From assembly GCA_949317995.1 (NCBI GenBank), contig OX439041.1, positions 16,771,501 to 16,835,500 on the forward strand: a stretch of 64,000 nucleotides of DNA, read 5' to 3'. The position numbers and the translations under genes were made by a program. The stretch comes from Acholoe squamosa (lineage: Eukaryota > Annelida > Polychaeta > Phyllodocida > Polynoidae). Positions 54,991 through 64,000 of the stretch are shown here, in pieces. The notes under the pieces are model-generated. The model had not been told where the DNA came from and did no database searches. It was given only the letters and a program-made list of their open reading frames with translations. Each line of letters starts with the position of its first letter. Positions within the stretch are counted from its first letter, which is position 1.

Positions 54991-55070
54991 TTGACCAGGG
55001 CAGGGCTCGAACCTGCAGCCTAAGAACCCTAGTCCAACTCCCTATGCAGTGCGCCACAGGGACTGACGAG
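54991..55070 (-). repeat. tRNA-like SINE head, minus strand
   Basis: On the minus strand the order is TGGCGCACTGCATAGG (A-box-like), a tRNA-like middle, and GCAGGTTCGAGCCCTGCCC, a textbook B box with T-arm. The end stems do not pair as in a mature tRNA, so I call it tRNA-derived. Confidence 0.55.
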
Positions 55071-55194
55071 AAATGCCTGGTTCGAACCATGTCTGGATAT
55101 GATACACAGCCCGGGAAGGCGATGACTGTGGGTTGTCCACTACCACAACCGCGGGATGCATTCAAACATAGCCAAGCCGACACGTCCGCTGAAG

Positions 55195-55600
55195 AAGGAG
55201 ACGCAGTGGTCTAGCAGTTAGCGCATTGCGCTCAGCCGTCAGAGGTCCGCGGATCGAGCCCCGGTCCGGGCGCATGTTTTTTCCGCCGTGTGCGCTGTCG
55301 CTGTCCGCTGCCGGGCGACGAGGTGTATATCTAGTCTAACAGTTAGTAACACGGTCCGGGCGCATCTTTTTTCACCGTGTACACAAACATAACTGCGAGA
55401 CCCTTCAAAGCTTTAGCTGTCCGCTGCCGGGTGACGAGGTGTATGCATCGATTGTACACAAACATAACCACGAGACGCATTCAAAGCAAGCCAAGCCGAG
55501 ACCGGGGCTGTTGCTGTCCACTGCCGGGCGCCGAGGTGTATGTACTGATCGTGTACACACAATGGCTGGCATCAAGTCCCGGGGAAGGGGAATAATTTTT
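55195..55600 (+). repeat. tRNA-like SINE with repeated tail
   Basis: The head at about 55203-55275 carries GTGGTCTAGCAGTTAGCGC (A box) and GCGGATCGAGCCCCGG (B box). Downstream, GCTGTCCGCTGCCGGGCGACGAGG-type units recur at about 55310, 55415 and 55515, each followed by GTACACAAACATAAC-type sequence. It looks like a SINE with an amplified tail. Confidence 0.6.
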
Positions 55601-56146
55601 GTTTTCAAATTGAATTTATTGGTATTCTATTGATTATTTATTGGTTTCATGGTATAAAATAAACAACCCATTTGTGTGTGTTAGCAAAGGCTAATTACAC
55701 TCAGCCTACGGCCTTGTGTAATTATCCTTCACAAACACACACTCGTCATGAATTATCCATTGATTACTTGTTCACTAATTTATCTTTCAACAGTAAATAC
55801 TAAACAATATCCAACTTGTTACATGTGATAACCAACACAAATGAAGCAAAGGCCTTTTACATGTTTAGATAAATATCAATGAATTATAAAAGTGTAACAA
55901 TGGGTTGTGTTTTCCAGCAGCTTTTTATTCAGGGCTATAAGATCATGGCGTTTAATAACCCACAAAGTTTGCGATAGTGCCCCCGTTTTACCCTACATAG
56001 AGGTGATTTTGACATTGCTGTCTATTTTGATTCTAGTGAAAACCTATAGCCCATGAAAACCTATCACTCTTCCTGGGAGGACATCAGGCGTGATAATTTT
56101 GCAAAGGGCAGCTAATGAAGAGTTTATAATAGGTTGTCAAACATAC

Positions 56147-56217
56147 CTTTTTACATGGAATGATCACACCATAGATGGATATATTCCCTTCATTTGACAA
56201 CTGCGTACCATCCTCTT
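56147..56217 (-). other. Candidate upstream exon of gene B
   Basis: 71 nt between an AG at 56219-56218 and an AAAAAG|GTATGT donor. One frame reads EDGTQLSNEGNISIYG and IIPCKK, matching the gene A block at 21692-21759 with three extra bases. It may be 5' UTR or an exon of another transcript. A second conserved stretch just upstream (near 56270-56320) ends ATATCAG|GTACGA in both copies. Confidence 0.35.
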
Positions 56218-56939
56218 CTATGAAAGCCTATCACAAAGCCTGTGTAATAGGTTACATGTATCAGAGTCGTACCTGATATCTGTGGAACGTGTTCAAGGTT
56301 TGTCAGATTAGTCTGATAGGCCTGCAGCAAAACAAACATGTTTGATATTTGTTGTCGCGATCTTCTTCTCATCCCTTAATCCTTTATCTACTGACTGGCC
56401 ATTTATAAACAGCACAGGGGGGGAGGTAGTGGACTTTTGTATGTCTCTCCCTTGTATGCATCTGAAATGTTTTAGACCCCTCCCCATATATTCTATTTCA
56501 ATGTGCAGGATGTGTCACTAAAGCTTTTTTCTGTCCCTCAAAAAAGGGCAGTGCACATAATTATGACATCATCGAAAGGGTTGGGGGTGTTCACACTTTT
56601 GTGACAGACCAGAGGAAAAACCGGGGTGGGGGTGTCTGAGGATTAATGACACTTTTTTTTCTGGGACAAGAAAGTCCCCGTTTTTGGGCATTGGTGGGAA
56701 CTCGTTATCCAGGCTGGACTTCTGGTTCCTTCATGCTTGTTCAGGGTTTATATCTGATTTTTTAACACACACAAGACTGATCATTTCAAAAGAAAGATAT
56801 TTTTCTGTGTTATTATATTGTCACATGTAATGAGAGAAGGCCATCAGTTAGACTTGTTCAAAGCCCAGCTGAACTGTCCCCAGCAAATTGTCATTATCTG
56901 TCGCCATGATTGGTCATCAATGGTGACTCCTTTTTGAGT

Positions 56940-57625
56940 GATAACTCACTGCGTCATCTTTCACCACTGTGTGTCAGTCTCACATGGCATGGCAATTTAT
57001 CACAACAGTCGCCAACATGAAATCACTCACTGCGTGAGTATGTGCCACTGCCTGTCAACTCTCACTCAGAATGGCGGCTTATCACAACCATCGCCAACAT
57101 GGATCTGAATCACTGTGTAATTATGTGCCACTCCCAGTCAGTTCTCACTCAGAATGGCAACTTATCACCAACATCGCTAATATGGATCTCACTCCCTGTG
57201 TGAGTATGCGCCACTCCAAGTCAACTCTCACTCAGAATGGCAGCTTATCACCACCATCGCCAACATGTATCTCACTCACACCGTCAATATGTGCCACTGT
57301 CTATCATCTCTCACTCAGAATGGTGACTTTTCACCTGCATTGCCACATGTTTCTCACTCACTGCGTGAGTTGGTGTCACTCCTAGTTAATCTTCTCTCAA
57401 AATGGCGACTTATCACCACCATTGCTGACATGGATGTCACTCGCTGTGTGAGTGTGTGCCACTGTCATCAACTCTCACACAAAATGGCGACTTATCACCA
57501 CCATTTCCAACATTGGTCTCACTCAATGTGTGAATTTGTGTCACTCCAAGTCAATGCTCTCTGAGGATTGCATCATCTGTCACTCACTCTCACTCAGAAT
57601 GGCAACTTATCACCAAAATTGCCAA
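56940..57625. repeat. Minisatellite with unit of about 83 bp
   Basis: About eight diverged copies of a unit containing ATGGCGACTTATCACCACC, CGCCAACATGGATCTCACTC and TGTGTGAGTATGTGCCACT. Successive CACTCAGAATGG starts near 57063, 57147 and 57229 give the period. Confidence 0.85.
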
Positions 57626-57999
57626 AGTTGTTGAGACAGCACCACTGTTCAACATGTAGCCTATCTAAGAAGTGTGGGCATGAAGTATAAGTCCCATACG
57701 TATCAAAATAATGTGCTTTGTTTCACACTGATTTCCATGTAGTACTTCAGAGTTGAATCAAACAAGATTATATAGAGGAAATATCAATTGAATTTAGATA
57801 GAGGTATCTCTAAAATGAAAGCAACCATCCATAAACACCTTTTCTCTGGTTGCAGGAAAAATACATAGGGAAATATCTACATGAACACCTTGTCTGTGGT
57901 TAGAAGGAAGATGCATATGGCAATACCTTCTCTGGCAAAACATACTTTGATCTGGCAGATGTGAGGCTGCATGATTACCAATGTCGATGATCATGAGCT

Positions 58000-58705
58000 T
58001 TTCATCTAAAAGGTGAGTGATCACCAGCATCGCCATCACTGGTGAGTCGGAGTGATCACCATTCTCGCCATCCATGGTGAACCTGTGCTATGACGTGGTG
58101 CGGGTTTCATCTAGCGAGGTTAGTGATCAAACGCCTTGCCATCCCTGGTGAGTGTGAGTCACCACAATCCTCGCCAACCGTGGTGAATGTGGTGGTGAAT
58201 GCGCTATGCATGGTGTGCGTTTCATCTACTGAGGTGAGTGATCACTCATGTCGCCATCCCTGGTGAATGTGGGTGATCAAGATCCTCACCATCTGTGGTG
58301 AACCTGTGCTATCACGAGGTACGCGTTTCATCTAGCGAGGTGAGTGATCATCTGAGTGACCATCCCCCGTGAACGTGTATTATGATGTGGTGTGCGTCTC
58401 ATCTAGCAAAGTGAGTGATCACTCATGTCACCATCCCTGGTGAGGATGAGTGATCTCTCATATCACCATCCCTAGTGAGGATGAGTAATCACAATCCTCG
58501 CCATCCCTGGTGAACATGCCCTATGACGAGGTCCGTTTTTCATCTAGCAAGGTGAGTGATCACCTGCATTGCCATCCCTGGTGAGTCTGAGTGAAATCCA
58601 TCCTCGCCATCTTAGGTGAGGCCATGTGATCACCACCATTACTATTCCTGGTGATCTTGTGCTATAGCGACGTCGTGTTCCATCTAGCGACATGTGTGAG
58701 CCACT
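58000..58705. repeat. Minisatellite with unit of about 110 bp
   Basis: Diverged copies share TTTCATCTAGCGAGGTGAGTG, GATCAC, CGCCATCCCTGGTGA and GTGCTATGACG. CATCTAGC occurs near 58110, 58330, 58412, 58543 and 58683. Sub-repeats of ATCCCTGGTGA occur inside each unit. Confidence 0.85.
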
Positions 58706-61700
58706 TCACACAGGTTGACGAGGAGTCATGACAATTTGCTGGGTCTATTGCTATCCTCACATGTGTGACCGTACTGCTGAAATTATTATTACAAAGATGG
58801 TTAGTTTTGATATGGTCTTTATATATCACATAGATATATCAATTTTGAGGGTTTTCACATGCAAAATCCTGTTCGCTTCCTCTAGGAATCATATCTCTTC
58901 ATGGAACGTATAATCTCTAAATACGCTTTATGAAATCCCCCTTGCTTGGGTTTTAGAAGATAATGGGCCACTATATAAGCTTAGGTGTATGAATTATCCC
59001 TACCAATGCTTTTCCATGCAGTGTCATCTGAGATGAAGGACTATAATTTCTGCCATTAGCCTTTCTCCTGACTTGGAAGAAGTGGCATTGAGGAAAGCTG
59101 ACTTCAACAAGAGACGGATGTTATCGTATACCATAGTCAATCTTCTGTCCATTGCAGAGTTTCCATACTTCAGTGGAACATATATGTGACCAGGCAGATG
59201 AAAAGGTCCATTCAAGGGCAGGCTTATAATCAAAGTTCATGTTTCACTCTTTAAAATGAGGTATCATTGGCAAAGGTATTCCCAGTAGTTTTTTTTCTCA
59301 CACATTACTAATTGGTTATAAATGAAAAGTGCATTTTAACCCATAATAAATGACGAAACTCAAAATACATCCATTTCATTGAAAATTGCCCCAATAAAAC
59401 ACAAATAAATCTCCTATAACCAATTCTTATAACCAAATAAATTTGGTTATATGAGGTTTAAATTTGGTTATAGGAGGAATAATCAAGATATTTTTTTCAG
59501 TTCTGAGTAGCTAATGGCCTTTGCTAGAAACAAGGGTCAAAACATTTAAAGTGATGGAATGGTTACCATGTCGACCAGAAAGTGACATGTACTAATTTTC
59601 TATGGATAACATTCTATTTATCTTCCAAATATGGGATACAAGCAATTCAGATGGACTGTTCTAAATAGGCCTGTGCGAAAGAGGCAACGAAAAACAATAA
59701 AACTCTTTTTCAAAATGTAAATCTTTTTTTTGAACACTGGTCTATTTAAAACACTTTAACCACATCAGTAGGTCAGTCTAAGCTGAACATTGTTGATCTA
59801 ACCCAATTTCTGTTGCAGAAAGTGAATGGTATTATCAAGATCATACATTTGCATTATGTACAATTTGTGAGAGAGACATGTACTGTTATTTACCTAAAAG
59901 CGTGCACACATGTAATTTCTGCATACTGAGAATTTGATTATACTTTTACTAGAATTATACTAGAATTTGAGAATACTGAAAACATTTGATTATGGCGGTC
60001 ACTTCTCTTTTTTTTTAACCTTTAATCAACTGACAATGAATGGATTGCTGTACTTGACAATCCTCATCATCGAACATATTATGTATGCCTTCTTCCATCC
60101 AATGAATCATAAGTAATATTTTTCACTCAGTACCCATGTAATAATGTTGGTTTATTATGTGTTAAGAGATGGCAATGGCAGGTTGGGGGCTTACCTTCCC
60201 CCTCCCAAACTTTGAACATCTTCCCCTGTCCGTGATGTTTTCATTTTCACGTAAAAAACAACAACAGTTTATTTCAACTGACTCCTGGTATAGATTCACA
60301 GTTCTACATCAGAGCAGCAGAGAGGGAGGCCACTGCCAATGTAACATCAAATAGCTAGGCATAATAATGATTGATACAAGGAACAATCCTTAGACCCCTA
60401 AGGACCCCTAGTGGTTAACTATGCAATGTTTGGCTCACAAATGCCCCCTGGTAGACTTTATGTGTATTGTAATTGGTTGCCAAGGACATCGACTTGCTTG
60501 GAGACCATGTTCAGTGTTGATTTGGGCATAGCTTTAGTTGCAGCTGCATATGTTTGCTTGCTTAATGTGCTTCTAAATATTTTCCTTTCAACTTGATTTT
60601 ATTTTACCTTGATTTTATTTACGTGGGTTCTTATCACGGCCCACGTCCAATTATGTTAGGTTCTGTCACTCCATTCCTTTACCAGGATCAATGAACAAAT
60701 TCATTACAGAGGCTGTCCATAGGCAAAATTAGATAATTGCAAATAAAATTTTGTGTAGAAGGATTATCCATAAAGAAAATGCACATCTTAGGTTTTTACA
60801 GTGGCCAATAATTAAAATGTGACTTTAAACTAGTGTGATGGCCAGAGTAGGCATGCTCCTCTGAATGCTGAGGTCATCATCCACTTTGCTAATTAGCCAC
60901 CCTTAGGTCATTGGACTTTTATCCCCTTTTTTAATATGTTACTCTACACACATCTGAAAACAGCCCAGCAGATTGGCTCCCCACAAAAGGGAGGCAGTGG
61001 GACAAGAGCTTCAGACAACGATGGAGGGAGAGAGAGATAATAGAGGCGATGGCGGATCCCTGGGCATCTCCAGTCTTTTGTAGGGACAACAATGGCAAGG
61101 AATTCAATGAAATAACTGTTGAAAAGCTATTCTCTGTCCAGGTCAGCTGACTCTCTCAATACTGTGGTTTGAGCACGCTTTTCCAATACATTAGATCTGG
61201 CCTTCAGTTATTTGCAAGAGGAGACAGGATTTTAAGAGGATCGAGAAATAACACTGTTTAGAACACATTATACTTGGCCCTAGAGGGCAGGTAAGACTTA
61301 CTTCCTTGGAATGAAGTGTACAAGAAAATGATTGTTATTATAGAGGTATTTTATCTTGGAATGAGTGTTAACTATTCATGGAGGTGAAGAAACTAGATTC
61401 CTCCTCATTTGTGATGATTTATTAGACAGGATATTCTGACTGAAGTGTTGATAAAGAGTGAGATGACTATGATCTCTCTTCTCTCACTGTATAGTATGGT
61501 ATTAAAGGATTGTATGAAAGGCTTTTTAGTTAGATTGTAAAGCATAGTGTTTGGTTTGGTTGATTTTACCTCCACTAATAGAGTAACTGGTATAGCATAG
61601 TGTCCCAGCATAGTGTGTACACAAAGATCTACAATAACTTATGTTTAAACCAGTCATACATTTTCGCCATTAATGTCTGTAAGAATGTACAGTTTATAAA

Positions 61701-62059
61701 AAAAAATAAAACTTTACACTGACATTGAAATGTGATCCAGTAATTCACACTGACGTTCTCTGTCAGTATGAAAACCATCATTTTCCCTAAGGAGAGTTAT
61801 AATATAAAGATAACCTACTTTTTCTATGAAGCACGTTTAGCATTATTTGAAAAGCTCCCAATAAGCTCTCCGGTAAAGTCTAAACCCACAATTCACCATT
61901 TCCCCACTGGTGCCTTGATTCACTATATATATATAATCGTTACAGACAATTATTTCCTGAGAATACATAAACTTTGTTTTTATGGTTCAAAATATATCAC
62001 ATTGTTGCTTTGACTGTCATAATATTCAAGTACATTTCTGGTCAAAAAATCATTTAGAC

Positions 62060-63914
62060 CTAGTGAATGAGACCAAATATCAGGTGAACACAGAGACACA
62101 TCACACCGATGATATAAATCACTAACAGAACAATCTCCATGTGCAGATGTTTGTTAGTATTTTCCTTCTGCAAATAATGCCTTGGCTGTGTCTCTCCCTG
62201 AAGTAGAAAAGAAATTAATATATATATATATATATATAAGTGTTATGAAAATCACATGTAGATCATAACTATCTGTGCTTGTAGGTCACTGATTTCTTTT
62301 GTCCCTGCAGATTTGTGATAAATGCCCATAGCCCTTCAAGTACTTGGAATAATACCCCACATTTATACACAATGATAGAGCACTAATGTGCCAAATAGGG
62401 TTGTCCAACGTTGGGGGCTTGTAATATATGTGAGGTCATTATACAATTCAATAGCACTCTACTGGCTCAAACACAAGGTTCTCCTTCAACTAAGGGTGCA
62501 GTTAATACGTCCCAGGTAGCAAAACATGTGGGGCCCCAGTGTGGCTTACAGCGGGTGCCCAGTGTGGGCCAAAAAGGGCTGCCCGATGGGCACCCAGTGG
62601 GTTGTGTCCTCAGCAAAGTGTCTGGGCCACACTGGGCTAGCCTATTTGGGTACAGATGAGTTTTAAAGTGGGCTCATGAATTCGGGCTCAGGTTGAGTTC
62701 AACATGGGTTTCTGATGTGGCCCAAACTGGGCTGACTGATTCGGCCATATTTTTTTTAATGCAAATTCAAAAGAATTTAATTAGATATAGTCAATTATTG
62801 AACACGACTCTCCACCGCCTTACCAAGTATACCAATACCCAGTGGTACTCATCTATTCTACTGCACTGGTGATTGCATCAAAAGAGCACATATATCAGTT
62901 TGCACTCAATAATCCAAGAAACACCACTTTGAATTTAGTGACATCTTGGCCATCTTCAGTGCCTTTCTTCTTAGATGCACCGTGTAAGGCCATAGATCAG
63001 AGCATTTAAGCTCATAGTGTCTGTAGGTAGCATGTTTGATCCTTATATCACATTCACTGCAATAGGAATGGTGTAGTCACCTTAGAACTACTAGGATGAC
63101 CTTGATTTGCACATAATATAATATTTTAAAGGGAATATCTAAGGATTTCCAAACTATGATAAAGTCTCAACATTGTTACCCAATGTCTAATTTAGTAGTA
63201 TACATCAGTTGTTCTATATTTTAGAGAATCAATTCTGTATGGGTAATAAATGTGTATGTGAGATAGCTGGACCATCTGGTGTCAAATCACAAAAGTCAAA
63301 GGTGAGTTTGCTTTATCTAAACCCACTCTCAATCCAGATTGGGTTAATTGCCTTGAAATTGATCTTCACCCATTTTGGGAGCCCATTTTCAGCCCAATCT
63401 GTGCCCAATGTGGTTGCCCATTTCAAAACTGATCTGTGCCTAAATTGGTGAACCCAATGTGGCCCACACCTTTAGCTTAGGATAAAAATCACTGGGTGCC
63501 CAATGGGCTCACGTTGGTTTGCCCGTTTAGGGCTGCCCACTGTGGCCCGGACTGAAAACCCAGCATCTGCCAAAACTGAGCCCATGTACCAAATTCTGCC
63601 CACTTTGGCCCTAACTGGGCTTGCTACATGGGACAGGGGATGCAACTTTCTATATGGCTCAAAGACCCCTAAAGTGTGGTATCAATAATAATGTGCTACA
63701 AAAAAGACATGGTACGGATTTTCTGAAAAGAAGAGGGGTTATGCCCAAAACGATTTTTATTATGTATTATATAGGCCAATTTCAAGTAAATCTTTGTTCA
63801 TAACTGTGATATCATTGCTTTAGACATCATTCAAGATAGAATACTATACCTGTGGAACAACATAGATCATACGGTGCTTATCTTCTTTCCGAGGAACAAA
63901 AGGCATCACCTTTG
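62060..63914 (-). CDS. FRRS1: Gene C: ferric-chelate reductase 1-like, last two exons
   Basis: The penultimate exon (63914-63850, 65 nt) encodes KVMPFVPRKEDKHRMIYVVP, and the last exon (62197-62060, 138 nt) encodes the terminal helix EIVLLVIYIIGVMCLCVHLI, ending at TAG (62062-62060). Both have the same length and phase as gene B exons 14 and 15 (27805-27741 and 26701-26564) and differ from them by a few residues. The rest of the gene lies to the right of the window. It is the third, most upstream member of the minus-strand array. The intron between the two exons holds a MITE-like element. Confidence 0.78.
62510..63633. repeat. 1.1-kb MITE-like element with GGGCCCAGTGTGG-type arms
   Basis: The left end reads TCCCAGGTAGCAA and the right end, on the other strand, TCCCATGTAGCAA. 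Both arms (about 62510-62750 and 63330-63633) are full of short words such as CCCAGTGTGGGCC and CCCAATGTGG, often in inverted orientation. The middle is AT-rich. No transposase frame is seen. Confidence 0.6.
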
Positions 63915-64000
63915 CTGTCAATGAAGTGCAAGAAAGGTGTACATAGTTAGCCACAAATTATACATCAATACAGTCATAATAGCTATTTAGAGAATACTAC

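Larger units (their letters stand above)
56218..62059. other. Intergenic region between genes C and B
   Basis: No gene is recognised. It contains two minisatellite fields (56940-57625 and 58000-58705). The stretch 58710-62059 is AT-rich with only short, unsupported frames. Confidence 0.5.

Noticed and set aside
54991..55275. Functional tRNA genes
   Set aside because: A and B boxes are present, but the acceptor stems do not pair; tRNA-derived SINEs fit better.
57071..57634. Frames of 60-104 codons
   Set aside because: They are by-products of the 83-bp minisatellite.
56940..58705. Possible CRISPR-like array
   Set aside because: Units are contiguous and diverged without unique spacers, and the DNA is eukaryotic.

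Overview
This is metazoan nuclear DNA, most likely from a marine invertebrate; I cannot name the species. The evidence is AT-rich sequence, short phase-consistent exons with GT-AG introns on the minus strand, Ty3/gypsy retroelements of the env-bearing (errantivirus-like) kind, tRNA-related SINEs, fold-back elements and many mini- and microsatellites. There are no bacterial operons and no CRISPR array.

The host content is a tandem array of three related genes, all on the minus strand, encoding ferric-chelate-reductase-1-like proteins (signal peptide, Reeler domain, Thr/Pro-rich stalk, DOMON domain, cytochrome b561 core with four histidines). Gene A runs from 21315 leftwards off the window (exons 1-11, all in phase, ORF intact). 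Gene B runs 54167-26564 (15 exons, complete, but with a nonsense codon in exon 1 and a 1-nt frameshift in exon 3). Gene C enters from the right edge, and only its last two exons (63914-63850 and 62197-62060) are present.

Each of the two long genes carries a large LTR retroelement in an intron. Gene A intron 2 holds an old, broken element (6103-18839, plus strand, antisense to the gene) with gag, pol and env remnants, a 5-bp target duplication (CTATG), and later SINE and hairpin insertions. Gene B intron 7 holds a young, nearly intact element (31472-48195, minus strand, sense to the gene). It has 677/676-bp LTRs differing at about five positions and a 4-bp target duplication (ATAA). Its gag (934 codons) and pol (about 1440 codons) are separated by one in-frame UAG, and env has 916 codons. 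At 16.7 kb it is unusually long for this class. The surplus lies in a 1.8-kb pol-env gap and a 3.6-kb env-LTR region, which hold a 267-codon sense ORF and a possible TATA-driven, spliced antisense unit.

The intergenic stretches (about 21.8-26.5 kb and 56.2-62.0 kb) contain an inverted-repeat element, GGTTATCCATGGATAACC palindromes, a SINE cluster and two tandem-repeat fields (about 83 and about 110 bp). A MITE-like element lies in the last intron of gene C. All gene models were read by eye from splice sites and phase, so they remain predictions.
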